Assembly: GCF_028369295.1 (NCBI RefSeq)
Contig: NZ_JAQMYP010000032.1
Location: 51,747-115,746 of the forward strand
Length of the DNA: 64,000 nucleotides
Direction of reading: 5' to 3'
DNA from: Streptomyces sp. HD
Lineage (GTDB): Bacteria; Actinomycetota; Actinomycetes; Streptomycetales; Streptomycetaceae
Below are positions 42,266 through 51,104 of this stretch, piece by piece (position 1 is the stretch's first letter; each line of letters opens with the position of its first letter). The notes beneath the pieces are model-generated. The model was not told the DNA's origin and made no database searches. It saw only the letters and a program-made list of their open reading frames with translations. A program made the translations under genes and the position numbers.

Positions 42266-43302
42266 GCCGGGCCACCCGCCGCCCCCTGCGCACCCGGCTC
42301 AGCGTGCTGGTCACCGCCCTGTGCGCCTGCGCGATGGCGGCAACCGCACTCACGTGGATCCTCAGCGGGGATCCGGCCGTCATCGTGATCGTTGAGCTGG
42401 CCGGCCTGGCCGGAGTGGCGCTGGTCAGCACCGCGGTGGTCCGACGGGAGCTGCGCCCTCTGGAACAGGCTGCGGACACCGCCGATGCCATCGCCACGGG
42501 CGACTTCGGCCGACGGATCGTCGCGGCCGACGACGCCCCGACCACCGAGGTCGGCCGCCTCACCGACGCGCTGAACCGCATGCTCGGGCAGATCCAGGCC
42601 TCCCTCGCGGCCCGCGAGCAGTCCGAGGACCGCATGCGCCAGTTCGTGGCGGATGCCTCGCACGAACTGCGCACCCCGCTCCAGTCGCTGCGCGGGTACG
42701 CCGAGCTCTACCAGCAGGGTGCGCTCCCGGACACGGCAGCGGTCGACGACGCCGTCGCCCGCATGCTCTCCGAAATCCACCGGATGACACGACTGGTCGA
42801 ATCAATGCTGATGCTGGCCCGCTTCGACGAGCAGGACGACGCCGAACTCGAACAGGTCGACCTCTCCCGCGTCGTGGCCGATTCCTGCCGCGACGCCACC
42901 GCCGTCGAACCGGCACGCCCGCTGCACTCACACATCGAGCCCGGAGTGACCGTCCTGGGCGACGAGGCACAGTTGCGCGGCCTGCTCGGCAACCTTCTCG
43001 GCAACGTCCGCATGCACTCCGGCCCAGGCACCCCCTGCCACGTCGATCTGGTGAGGGCCGGGAGCGATGTGCTCCTGCGCGTCGAGGACGAGGGACCCGG
43101 CATTCCCGAACACGCGGTGGCCCACGTCTTCGACCGCTTCTACCGTGCTGACAGGGGTCGAAGCCGCGCGAGCGGAGGCAGCGGGCTCGGACTGCCCATC
43201 GTCGCCGCCATCGCGGAACTGCACGGCGGCCGAGTACGACTGGACAGCGCGCCCGGCCGCGGCACCCGCGTCGAGGTGATCCTCCCCGGACGGGCGGCTT
43301 GA
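42259..43302 (+). CDS. Sensor histidine kinase
   Basis: A 347-residue membrane kinase. Two TM segments lie near residues 15-35 and 40-62 with almost no extracytoplasmic loop, followed by HAMP, HisKA (phospho-acceptor in SHELRTPLQSLRGY) and HATPase_c (N box LLGNLLGNVRMH, DEGPGIP, GGSGLGLPIV). The N box has Arg-Met-His where NA-x-x-Y/H is usual. The tiny sensor loop suggests intramembrane or cytoplasmic sensing, for example of envelope stress. It overlaps and pairs with the response regulator. Confidence 0.93.
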   Translation: MLSRATRRPLRTRLSVLVTALCACAMAATALTWILSGDPAVIVIVELAGLAGVALVSTAVVRRELRPLEQAADTADAIATGDFGRRIVAADDAPTTEVGRLTDALNRMLGQIQASLAAREQSEDRMRQFVADASHELRTPLQSLRGYAELYQQGALPDTAAVDDAVARMLSEIHRMTRLVESMLMLARFDEQDDAELEQVDLSRVVADSCRDATAVEPARPLHSHIEPGVTVLGDEAQLRGLLGNLLGNVRMHSGPGTPCHVDLVRAGSDVLLRVEDEGPGIPEHAVAHVFDRFYRADRGRSRASGGSGLGLPIVAAIAELHGGRVRLDSAPGRGTRVEVILPGRAA

Positions 43303-43762
43303 GGTTCACCGAACGGACGCGAGGGACTGGGTGGAGCACCTGGTTCTCCCTCTGCCAGCCACGCCGCGGCGATCCGTAAAGCGCCTGATTGCGCGACCAG
43401 GACGGACTCCCCACGCGGGCGTGGTCAAAGGGCAGGCAGGTTGATGGCGGTGCGGGTGGCATCTCAGTGGTGGTCAGGCCGGATCCCTTGGGATGGTGGG
43501 AGGCGGTCGCGGAAAGGCGTGAGCGCGGTCCTCAGGCTGCGCACTCAGCGTTACTTGGTCAGCAGATGGCGTGTGAGCTTGTCCTACCGTTTTGGCACGG
43601 GTCCACGTCGGTCATTCGTAGGATCGGTGGACTCGAGGACTCCGGGTATGGCAGTCAGCTTGTCGCCACTCGATGGCTGAAAAGACTTGGCTGCCCGGAG
43701 CCCGTGACGGTCACAACCGCTCATTGGGATAAGCGACTTGATCGCTGTGTAGGACAACGCCG
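43303..43762. other. Gap: probable IS110 left non-coding end on its right side
   Basis: 460 bp with no supported gene. The right part (about 43560-43760) immediately precedes an IS110 transposase and includes CATTGGGATAAGCG. IS110 elements keep a long non-coding left end that specifies a bridge RNA, so this stretch may be that region in decayed form. A 125-codon open frame (43389-43766) has no recognisable family. Confidence 0.4.
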
Positions 43763-44312
43763 GTGAGGCCGTCCGCGGGACCGCGGAACAACCAGCTGGC
43801 GGAGGCGGCCATGTTCAGGATCTGGGCCGGTGTCTACATCGGCAAGGAGCATCACCACTGCGTGGCACTCGACGCCCATGGTGAACGGATGCTGTCGCGA
43901 CGTGTCGGCAACGACGAGCCCGAGCTGCTGGAACTCATCCGGGGTGTACTCGCCCTGGCTGACCCGGGCGAGGTGCTGTGGGCGGTGGACATCAACCACG
44001 GCAGTGCGGCTTTACTCATCGGGCTCCTCGTCGACCGCGGACAGCCGATGGTCTACCTCACCGGTCTGGCCGTTCACCGCGCCTCGGCCGGCTACCGCGG
44101 TCAGAGCAAGACCGATGCCAAGGACGCCCACGTCATCGCCGACCAGGCCCGCGTGCGCCAGGACCTCGGGCTGCTGCGGCCTGGCGACGAGGTCGCCGTC
44201 GATCTGCGCATCCTCACGGGCCGTCGCCTCGATCTCGTCAACGACCGCACCCGGCAGATCAACCCGCTGCGCGAGCAACTCCTGGAGATCTTCCCAGCGC
44301 TGGAGCGTGCTG
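43763..44312 (+). mobile_element. IS110-family transposase, truncated and active-site mutated
   Basis: The frame from about 43811 (MFRIWAGVYIGKEHHHCVAL) gives the RuvC-like DEDD domain of IS110 transposases, with GYRGQSKTDAKDAHVIADQA and LRILTGRRLDLVNDRTRQI. The first catalytic Asp, in GVDIGK of homologues, is Tyr here (GVYIGK). Homology stops after FPALERAV, so the transposase_20 C-terminal half with its Ser is lost and replaced by a glycosidase tail in another frame. The element is dead. Confidence 0.8.
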
Positions 44313-44329
44313 TCGGCCGCAGCCGAGGT

Positions 44330-44576
44330 GGCTGCCCCGATCACAGCGGACACGCCACTCGCCGAGCTGATGGACCGTCCGGACGCGCGGCGGATCTTCA
44401 CCGAGACGCTGATCCGGTACATGCCGGAGGCCGCTGGCTACATCGGCCAGCCAGACGCGATACCCGGGGACGCGAGCATCCGCAGCATCGCCGCCGTGCA
44501 CCCAGGAGGTGACAAGTTTCTCGCCGACCTGGAAGAGCAGTTCACCGCGCCCAGTCAGGCCGGTGAGGCGGAGTGA
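44330..44576 (+). pseudogene. Orphan C-terminal tail of a GH78-type glycosidase
   Basis: The frame reading LAELMDRPDARRIF, LIRYMPEAAGYI, SIRSIAAVHPGGDKFLADLE up to the stop at 44574 matches, at roughly half of positions, the last ~75 residues of the rhamnosidase at 24074-26923 (LMDREDAMRAF, LIAYMPEAAAYI, TVRSVAKMLPNGEQFLVDL). It lacks a catalytic domain and starts abruptly at the IS110 junction. It is probably a broken-off end of the second rhamnosidase whose body remnant is at 37320-37762. Confidence 0.65.
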
Positions 44577-44834
44577 GGTATCGCGGGAGCCGGGATCGCC
44601 GACTCCGAACCCCCGCATCCGGCCTGCGCGGCCTCGGCCATCCCGCGGACAGGATCCCCGCGCAACCGAACCCGTGCTGCTCACAGGGGAGCAGCAGGCG
44701 CTGTCTCCCGCTCACTGGAACACCTACTCCGCCAGGACCCCCGAACCGCTGTACTGCCCATGTGCCGGGATCGCACCGCAGGCCGAGCGGTCCGCTCTAC
44801 CGGCGTCGCAATCCACCGCGTTCCTGGAGGCACC

Positions 44835-45227
44835 GTGGCCGATGACCCTCGTTTCGCGTTCACCAAGATTCTGGTGGACGACCTGGAGACCGAATCCACG
44901 TTCTACAACACGGTCCTCGGCCTCGTCGAGAAGCACCGGGTGGCCGGAGGGGAGGGCGGCGGCGCGTACACGCAGAGCGTCATGTGCTGCGTGGGCAGCG
45001 ACGAGCCCTCGCTGTTGCTGCTCAAGCCTCTCCACCGCAAGGCGCCCACGCCCGGCGAGGCTGTGCTGGGCTTCGCCGTTGCCGACGTGGACGAGGCCGT
45101 ACGAGCGACGGAGCGCGCCGGCGGCTCAGTGAGAACGGGGCCCAGGTCGCTTCCGGAGCACGGCTTGCGCATCGCCCAGGTCACGGATCCCGAAGGGCAT
45201 TTGCTGGAGCTCATGCAGCGCCTGTGA
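44835..45227 (+). CDS. VOC-family (glyoxalase/bleomycin-resistance fold) protein
   Basis: 130 residues with the paired beta-alpha-beta-beta-beta units: FAFTKILVDDLETESTFYNTVLGL, and a C-terminal VTDPEGHLLELMQ that supplies a metal-ligand Glu. The GTG at 44835 has GGAGG 4 nt upstream. It precedes an SDR by 90 nt and a GntR regulator. VOC proteins may be isomerases/epimerases (for example methylmalonyl-CoA epimerase), lyases or dioxygenases; the length suits a single-domain epimerase or lyase. Function unassigned. Confidence 0.82.
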   Translation: MADDPRFAFTKILVDDLETESTFYNTVLGLVEKHRVAGGEGGGAYTQSVMCCVGSDEPSLLLLKPLHRKAPTPGEAVLGFAVADVDEAVRATERAGGSVRTGPRSLPEHGLRIAQVTDPEGHLLELMQRL

Positions 45228-45317
45228 AATCCCTCGCCGGTGAGCGCGGTGACTCCCGAGGAGTGGGACCGCGCCAGCGCGAATCTCCGACAACCACTGT
45301 GCAGGGAAAGGAACACG

Positions 45318-46064
45318 ATGTTCGATCTTTCGGGCCGCACCGCCCTGGTGACCGGGGCCGGTCAGAACGCCGGAGCGGGGATCGCTCGGGCACTGGCCAC
45401 GCAGGGCGCCGCGGTGGCGGTCAACGATCTCGTGGCCGAGCGGGCCGAGGCGGTCGCCAAGGAGGTCACGGCCGCGGGCGGGACAGCCGTCCCGGTCGCC
45501 TTCGACGTAACGGACCTCGACGGGGTGCACGACGGGGTCGACAGGGCTCGCGCCCTGCTCGGGCGCCATCTGGACATCCTGGTGCACAACGCGGGCATCG
45601 CGGCCGACTTCGGTCAGGGACACTTCCGTACGCTCGACCCGAGTCGGTGGCGGGCCCCTGTGGAAATCAATCTGTTCGGCGCCATGAACTGTGTGTCGGC
45701 GGTCATCGACGAGATGTGCGAGGCGGGCTGGGGACGGATCGTCCAGATCTCCTCGGGGTCCGCACGCACCGGATCCGCACACGGTCTGTCGCTGTACGGG
45801 GCGGCCAAGAGCGGGGTCGAGGGCTTCGTCCGGCACATCTCCCAGGAGGTCGCCCCCCTCGGCGTCACGGCCAACACACTCGCGCTCGGGCTCCAGGCGA
45901 ACGCCGCCGGGGACAGCAACGCGGACATCGCCGCCAGGATCCCCACGCGCCGGCTCGGCACCCCTGAGGACGTCGGTGCCGCCGTGGTCTACCTCGCCTC
46001 CGCAGAGGCCGCCTGGATGACCGGCCAGACCCTCAACCTCAACGGCGGCAGCGTCACGTACTGA
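45318..46064 (+). CDS. SDR-family oxidoreductase
   Basis: A 248-residue SDR: TGAGQNAGAGIA (residues 13-24), HNAG in place of NNAG, Ser in ISSGSARTG, YGAAK as catalytic Tyr/Lys, and the C-terminal MTGQTLNLNGG. The ATG at 45318 has AAAGGAA upstream. It could act as a 3-hydroxyacyl-CoA or hydroxysteroid-like dehydrogenase in the neighbouring acyl-CoA pathway. It lies 77 nt before the GntR gene. Confidence 0.88.
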   Translation: MFDLSGRTALVTGAGQNAGAGIARALATQGAAVAVNDLVAERAEAVAKEVTAAGGTAVPVAFDVTDLDGVHDGVDRARALLGRHLDILVHNAGIAADFGQGHFRTLDPSRWRAPVEINLFGAMNCVSAVIDEMCEAGWGRIVQISSGSARTGSAHGLSLYGAAKSGVEGFVRHISQEVAPLGVTANTLALGLQANAAGDSNADIAARIPTRRLGTPEDVGAAVVYLASAEAAWMTGQTLNLNGGSVTY

Positions 46065-46141
46065 GGTCGACGGGTTCACCTGGCCATGGGTGCGGCCAGG
46101 GTCCGCAACCCCTACGGTGGAGCGGATCGCAAGGAGTGCCC

Positions 46142-46843
46142 ATGCCGCCCAGAAACCCGTCCGCCACCGACACGAGTGCCCCAGCCAGCCAGGCGGTGGC
46201 GCGCGTGATCGACGGGATCAAACAAATGATCACGGCGGGGGATCTCCTGCCCGGCCAGCAGATCCGCCAGGAGCACATGGCGGCCGCCCTGGGGGTGAGC
46301 CGCCTGCCGGTACGCGAGGCACTGCGCCAACTCGTTGCGGACGGGTTGGTCGTTCACGTGCACCACGTCGGTTTCGCCGTCGCCCGCCTGAGCCGGTCGG
46401 AGTTCGACCAGGTATACCTCATGCGGCGGCTGCTGGAGACCGAGGTGATCCGTAGTCTGCCGCGGCCCACACCCGCTCAACTCGCGGAGATTGAGGCCCT
46501 GGCCGAGGAGGTCGAGCGGGCTGCCGCCGATCTCGACCTGCCGCGCATGCGCACGCTCAACAGCCGGTTTCACATGGCGATCTTCGGCCTGAGCGACCTG
46601 AGCCTCGTCGTGGGCGAGATCAAGCGCATCTGGACCTGGGCGCTGCCGTACCACTCGGTCTATCTCTACGACGGCGCCGGGCGGGCACGCATCCTCGCCG
46701 AGCACAAGAAGATGGTCATCGCGTTGGGGGCCGGTGACACGCAGCGCCTGGCCGACCTCATGGACGCCCACCGCGCGGGCTCCGAGGCCCAGTTGAACCT
46801 GATGCTCGAAGCAGGAGCGGTGGCGCGACCACCCGTGAGCTGA
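46142..46843 (+). CDS. GntR-family regulator, FadR/FCD subfamily
   Basis: 233 residues: N-terminal winged helix (IRQEHMAAALGVSRLPVREA) and an all-helical FCD ligand domain. The ATG at 46142 has AAGGAG 5 nt upstream. A strong terminator follows, then a palindrome TTGGATCCAA in front of the acyl-CoA dehydrogenase operon; a second copy lies upstream of the TetR/IclR pair. FCD regulators bind small organic acids or acyl-CoA via a metal site, so this is probably a substrate-responsive repressor of the downstream operon. Confidence 0.92.
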   Translation: MPPRNPSATDTSAPASQAVARVIDGIKQMITAGDLLPGQQIRQEHMAAALGVSRLPVREALRQLVADGLVVHVHHVGFAVARLSRSEFDQVYLMRRLLETEVIRSLPRPTPAQLAEIEALAEEVERAAADLDLPRMRTLNSRFHMAIFGLSDLSLVVGEIKRIWTWALPYHSVYLYDGAGRARILAEHKKMVIALGAGDTQRLADLMDAHRAGSEAQLNLMLEAGAVARPPVS

Positions 46844-46849
46844 CCTGCA

Positions 46850-46892
46850 AGCCGGTGTTCCGTCCACTCAACGGAACACCGGCTACTTTTTT
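46850..46892 (+). terminator. Rho-independent terminator after gntR
   Basis: Thirteen-base perfect arms AGCCGGTGTTCCG (46850-46862) and CGGAACACCGGCT (46872-46884), a 9-nt loop, then a run of T to 46892. A textbook intrinsic terminator, unusual in so GC-rich a genome. It separates gntR from the downstream operon. Confidence 0.9.
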
Positions 46893-46901
46893 GGATCCAA
46901 T
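46890..46901. promoter_or_regulatory. GntR-type palindrome, site 1
   Basis: TTTGGATCCAAT, with TTGGATCCAA a perfect palindrome at 46891-46900. It lies 37 nt before the TTG start of the acyl-CoA dehydrogenase, a repressor position. Same core at 51105-51116. Confidence 0.65.
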
Positions 46902-46937
46902 CTCATAGCGTGGACCGGACCTGAAGGAGGAGTCCGG

Positions 46938-48092
46938 TTGAGCGCGACAATCCATCTCTCCCCGTACCAGCTCGGCCCCGCAGCGCGTGAGCTCCGTAAA
47001 GAAGTACGAGGCTTCCTGGACAGCGAGCGCGAGGCAGGAACCTTCACCCCGCGCTGCGACGCCTGGATGTCCGCCCCGGACCCGGCGTTCAGCCGTCGCC
47101 TCGGGGCGCGTGGCTGGATCGGCATGACACTCCCCACCGCCTACGGAGGCCATGGCCGGTCTGCTCTCGACCGCTTCGTCGTCACCGAGGAACTGCTGGC
47201 CGCCGGCGCGCCCGTGGCCGCCCACTGGATCGCCGACCGGCAGATGGCACCCTCCCTTCTGCGTCACGGCACCGAGGCGCAGCGGCACCGCTACCTGCCC
47301 GCGATCGCCCGCGGCGAGTGCTACTTCGCCATCGGCATGAGCGAGCCCGATGCGGGCTCGGACCTGGCGTCGGTGCGCACCCGGGCACGGAAGGTGCCCG
47401 ACGGCTGGGAGGTCTCCGGGACGAAGGTCTGGACGACCGGGGCGCACTACGCCCATGCGATGGTCGTCCTCGTCCGCACCGACGGTTCACCGGACGACCG
47501 GCGCTCCGGCCTGTCCCAGTTCGTCGTGGATCTCCCGGCACCGGGTATCGAGATCCGGCCCATCCTCACCATCGACGGAGAGCACCACTTCAACGAGGTC
47601 GTGTTCGATTCGGTCGTCGTCCCGGAGGACAGTCTGCTGGGCGAACGCGGAGCCGGCTGGGGTCAGGTCACCGCCGAGCTGGCGCACGAACGGTCCGGCC
47701 CCGAGCGGCTGATGAGCACGGTGCCGTTGCTGCGTGCCTGGGCGGAGCAGCTGCCCTACGGCCCGGGCGACGCAGTGGCGGACCGGGCGCTCGGCAGGCT
47801 CACGGCTCGTGCCTGGACACTGCGCCAGCTGTCGCTGTCGGTGGCCGCCGCTCTCGCCGAGGGACGGTCGACCGAAATCGCCGCAGCGCTGGTGAAGGAT
47901 CTCGGCTCTCGGTTCGAGGGGGACGTGGTGGAGACCGTACGGCAGCTGACGGACGCCGAGCCCCGAAGAGGCGCGGACGGACTGGAAGGGCTGCTGGCCG
48001 AGGCGGTCCTTCACTCTCCGGCGTTCACCCTGCGGGGCGGCACCAACGAGATCCTGCGCTCGGTCGTGGCGCGTGGGCTGGGGGTTCGATGA
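46938..48092 (+). CDS. Acyl-CoA dehydrogenase, subunit 1
   Basis: A 384-residue ACAD with the complete plan: N-terminal helical domain, beta domain with FAIGMSEPDAGSDLASV and VSGTKVWTTGA, and C-terminal helical domain ending LRGGTNEILRSVVARGLG. It should oxidise an acyl-CoA to enoyl-CoA using FAD. The TTG start at 46938 follows AAGGAGG by 7 nt. The stop overlaps the next ACAD gene in ATGA, so the two are translated together and probably form a heteromer, as known for sterol side-chain FadE pairs. Controlled by the GntR site upstream. Confidence 0.92.
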   Translation: MSATIHLSPYQLGPAARELRKEVRGFLDSEREAGTFTPRCDAWMSAPDPAFSRRLGARGWIGMTLPTAYGGHGRSALDRFVVTEELLAAGAPVAAHWIADRQMAPSLLRHGTEAQRHRYLPAIARGECYFAIGMSEPDAGSDLASVRTRARKVPDGWEVSGTKVWTTGAHYAHAMVVLVRTDGSPDDRRSGLSQFVVDLPAPGIEIRPILTIDGEHHFNEVVFDSVVVPEDSLLGERGAGWGQVTAELAHERSGPERLMSTVPLLRAWAEQLPYGPGDAVADRALGRLTARAWTLRQLSLSVAAALAEGRSTEIAAALVKDLGSRFEGDVVETVRQLTDAEPRRGADGLEGLLAEAVLHSPAFTLRGGTNEILRSVVARGLGVR

Positions 48093-49153
48093 ACGCCGAT
48101 CTGCACAAGGAGATTCGCTCAGCAGTCGTCACGATCCTGCGCGCCCACAGCACAGAGGGGACGCCCTCGGCGGACTTCGACCATCGCGTGTGGAAGGACC
48201 TGAGCCAAGGAGGGTTCCATCTGCTGGGCGTGCCTGAGGAGGCCGGCGGCAGCGGGGGCGGGCTGAGCGCTCTCGCCGTGGTGGTCGATCTGACCGCCTT
48301 TCACGCCGTCAGGGTGCCGGTGGCCGAGGCCGCGTTCCTCGCGGGATGGATGCTGGCCCGCACGGATCTGTCCCTGCCCGAAGGGCTCGTGGTCGCGTCC
48401 CTCGACGAAGCTCACGGTGAGCGGCGAAGCGGTGCACTCCGGCTGTCGGGAAGCATTCGAGTGCCGTGGGGGCGGCATGCGAATCACGTCGTCACGCCCG
48501 TGCGTTGCGGTGGCGAGACCCTGATGGCCGTCCTGCCCGTGCCGCAACAGGGCGCGGAGGCCATGCGCCTGGTGACGGCCGAGAACCTTGCCGGTGAGCC
48601 GCGTGACACGCTGATCCTCGACGGTGTGGAACTGGCCGACCCTGTCGCCGTCGTGGCGCCGCCCAGCGTTGACTCGGCTGCGCTGATGCGGCGAGGGGCG
48701 CTGGCCAGGTCCCTTCAACTCGGCGCAGCGGCCCGCTCCGTACTCGAATCGGCCGGCCGGTACATCACCGAGCGGGAGCAGTTCGGTCGCCCGCTCGCCC
48801 ACTTCCAGGCGGTGCAGCACCAGTTGGCCGTGCTCGCCGCCGAGGTCACCGCTCTCCAGGTGAGTGCGGACGCCGCTCTGCTGGCTGTGGAGACTGACGA
48901 TCCAGGCGCGGCTGTGGCGGTGGCCGCGGCGAAGGCCACCGCCTCCGCGGGCGCACAGTTGGTCGCCTCCATCGGCCACCAACTGCACGGCGCGATCGGC
49001 TACTCGGCCGAGCATCGTCTCGGGCAGGCGACGACCCGGTTGTGGGCCTGGCGGGAGGAGTTCGGCAACGAGAGTCACTGGCACGACCAGCTCGCCGCCA
49101 TGGTGCGTCAGGACGGTCCATGGTGGCCCCTGGTGGCAGGTGGCACGCGATGA
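48089..49153 (+). CDS. Acyl-CoA dehydrogenase, subunit 2 (divergent)
   Basis: 354 residues, shorter and more divergent than its partner. The N-terminal domain and LGVPEEAGGSGGG are recognisable, the mid beta domain is weak, and the C-terminal helices hold REQFGRPLAHFQAVQHQLA and QLHGAIGYSAEHRLG. It overlaps by 4 nt with both neighbours. Paired unequal ACADs form alpha2beta2 enzymes in actinobacterial steroid and bile-acid side-chain oxidation; this is the likely arrangement here. On its own the FAD site looks incomplete. Confidence 0.88.
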   Translation: MNADLHKEIRSAVVTILRAHSTEGTPSADFDHRVWKDLSQGGFHLLGVPEEAGGSGGGLSALAVVVDLTAFHAVRVPVAEAAFLAGWMLARTDLSLPEGLVVASLDEAHGERRSGALRLSGSIRVPWGRHANHVVTPVRCGGETLMAVLPVPQQGAEAMRLVTAENLAGEPRDTLILDGVELADPVAVVAPPSVDSAALMRRGALARSLQLGAAARSVLESAGRYITEREQFGRPLAHFQAVQHQLAVLAAEVTALQVSADAALLAVETDDPGAAVAVAAAKATASAGAQLVASIGHQLHGAIGYSAEHRLGQATTRLWAWREEFGNESHWHDQLAAMVRQDGPWWPLVAGGTR

Positions 49154-50364
49154 GCGCGGCCGGAGCCATCCAGGGCGTGCGCGTACTCGATCTGAGCCGG
49201 GTCCTCGCCGGCCCGTTCTGCGCGCAGATGCTCGCCGACCACGGCGCTGAGGTGATCAAGGTCGAGTTCCCCTCGGGCGACGAGACGCGGCGCTGGGGAC
49301 CGCCGTTCGTCGACGAGGCAGCGACCATGAGCGCCTACTACCAGGGGCTCAACCGCAGTAAGGCCAATATGGCACTGGATCTCCGGGTGCAAATGGCCCG
49401 GGACGTGCTGCACGACCTCATCGCCCAGGCGGATGTGGTCGTGGAGAACTTCAAGGCCGGTAGCATGGAACGCTGGGGCTTCGGTTACGAGGCCCGCCTC
49501 TCGAAGGAGTTCCCCCGGCTCGTCTACTGCCGGATCACCGGCTACGGCGCCGACGGCCCGCTCGGTGGGCTACCAGGGTACGACGCCGTACTCCAGGCCT
49601 ACGGCGGGCTGATGAGCGTCAACGGAGAACCGGACCGTGAACCGCTGCGTGTCGGGGTACCGATCGTGGACATCACCGCCGCGCACCAGGCTTTCGCGGG
49701 TGTCCTGCTCGCTCTGCTGGAGCGGACACACAGCGGGCGCGGACAGCTCGTCGACGTGACGCTGTTCGACGCGGCCCTGTCGATCATGCACCCGCATACC
49801 GCGAGCTATCTGCAGTCGGGCCAGGTGGGCAGGCGCACCGGGGCGGCGCACCCTACAGTCGCCCCGTACCAGGTGTTCCGTACCGCGGGGCAGGGACGCC
49901 TGTTCGTCGCCGCCGCCAGCGACGCGCAGTTTGCGGCACTCACTGACGTCCTTGGGGTCCCCCGGCTGGCAGAGGACCCCCGCTTCCGGCGCAACCGGGA
50001 CCGGATGGCCCACCTACCGGAGCTGTTGGCGGAGTTGGAGCCGACGTTCCTGACACGGAAGGCGGACGACCTCGCGCCGGCCCTCACGGCGCGTGGGGTC
50101 CCGGCCGGCCCGGTCCACGACGTCGAGGGCGCGCTGTCCGCACCGCACGCGCGGCACCGTTCGATGGTCGTCCAGGACGGCGCCTACCGCGGCATCGGCG
50201 TACCCATAAAACTGAGTCGGTCCGCTCCCACGCCGCCCCGGGCACCGGCGGCCACAGGAGCGGACACCGACCTCGTACTCGCCGAACTCGGCTACAGCGC
50301 TGAGGAGATCACCGCGTTGCACCGATCCGGCGCTCTCGGACCAGAGGACACCCCCGCGGACTGA
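49150..50364 (+). CDS. Family III (CaiB/BaiF) CoA-transferase
   Basis: 404 residues with RVLDLSRVLAGPFCAQMLADHGAEVIKVE (read in segments), DVVVENFKAGSMERWG, and catalytic Asp in VPIVDITAA. It transfers CoA to a carboxylic acid and so prepares the substrate for the two co-translated acyl-CoA dehydrogenases. Its ATG overlaps the previous stop in ATGA. It ends 43 nt from the convergent tetR, with a small hairpin (GCCCCT/AGGGGC, 50368-50390) between. Confidence 0.92.
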   Translation: MSAAGAIQGVRVLDLSRVLAGPFCAQMLADHGAEVIKVEFPSGDETRRWGPPFVDEAATMSAYYQGLNRSKANMALDLRVQMARDVLHDLIAQADVVVENFKAGSMERWGFGYEARLSKEFPRLVYCRITGYGADGPLGGLPGYDAVLQAYGGLMSVNGEPDREPLRVGVPIVDITAAHQAFAGVLLALLERTHSGRGQLVDVTLFDAALSIMHPHTASYLQSGQVGRRTGAAHPTVAPYQVFRTAGQGRLFVAAASDAQFAALTDVLGVPRLAEDPRFRRNRDRMAHLPELLAELEPTFLTRKADDLAPALTARGVPAGPVHDVEGALSAPHARHRSMVVQDGAYRGIGVPIKLSRSAPTPPRAPAATGADTDLVLAELGYSAEEITALHRSGALGPEDTPAD

Positions 50365-50407
50365 TCCGCCCCTGAGGATTCCAGAGGGGCCCCAGAGGCC
50401 GCCTCGC

Positions 50408-51034
50408 TCACCCGCGCGCCAGCTGAGCAGGGCGGTTCGTCCGTACGCCGTCGAGCACCATCCGGAAGGCCTCGCGCAACAGGTCCGCGATGTCCTCTCC
50501 GGCCTCCGACGTGATCCAGTACATGAAGACCTGACGGGTCGCCTGCACAATCAGGAAGCCCGGCAATACGGACTCCAGGGTGCCCTCACCCTCTCCGATG
50601 CGTTCCTGCAGGAACTCGGCCATCGCCTCGCACAGTTCGTCGTCGACCTCCATCCACCGCAGGCGGTGCTGCGGGCTCGACGCCACCAGCGTCAGGAACT
50701 GTCGGCCGAAGGGGCTCAGGTTCGGCCCCGCGTCCAGTTCCGACGTCCAAGCGGCGACGAGCGCCTCCACCAGATCGCCGTCTTTGGGCGCGTTCCGCAG
50801 CGCTTGCATGACCATCCGCGAGCTGTGCCGGAACAAGGGCCGGACCACGTCCTCCTTGACGGGGAAGTGGCGGTAGAAAGTACGGGTCGACATGCCCACC
50901 TCGTCGGCGATGCGCTCGACGGTTGCCGAGGTGTCACCGTCGGCGACGAAGATCTCGGCCGCCTTCCGCGCAATGGTCATGTGCAGTTCCTCGGCCCGCC
51001 GCTCTGTCAGCGTCGGACGGCTGCTCTTCACCAT
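50408..51034 (-). CDS. TetR-family regulator
   Basis: 208 residues from the ATG at 51034 (MVKSSRPT). HTH: ATVERIADEVGMSTRTFYRHF. The C-terminal half is the usual helical ligand domain. The gene is convergent with the CoA-transferase and divergent from the IclR gene. Its upstream region bears the second copy of the GntR-type palindrome. The longer frame from 51187 crosses that palindrome and was rejected. Confidence 0.9.
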   Translation of the reverse strand: MVKSSRPTLTERRAEELHMTIARKAAEIFVADGDTSATVERIADEVGMSTRTFYRHFPVKEDVVRPLFRHSSRMVMQALRNAPKDGDLVEALVAAWTSELDAGPNLSPFGRQFLTLVASSPQHRLRWMEVDDELCEAMAEFLQERIGEGEGTLESVLPGFLIVQATRQVFMYWITSEAGEDIADLLREAFRMVLDGVRTNRPAQLARG

Positions 51035-51104
51035 GACTGCACCTTCCCATGCACTGCGCCAGTACCGCCGCATCGGCCGACGCACGGTCAACTCGTATGA
51101 GGAA

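Noticed and set aside
40576..43302. A 908-codon open frame on the plus strand
   Set aside because: It is the histidine kinase frame extended upstream through the antisense of the MMPL gene and the response regulator; only 42259-43302 has kinase motifs.
43389..43766. 125-codon frame before the IS110 transposase
   Set aside because: No recognisable family, and it lies over the probable IS110 non-coding left end.
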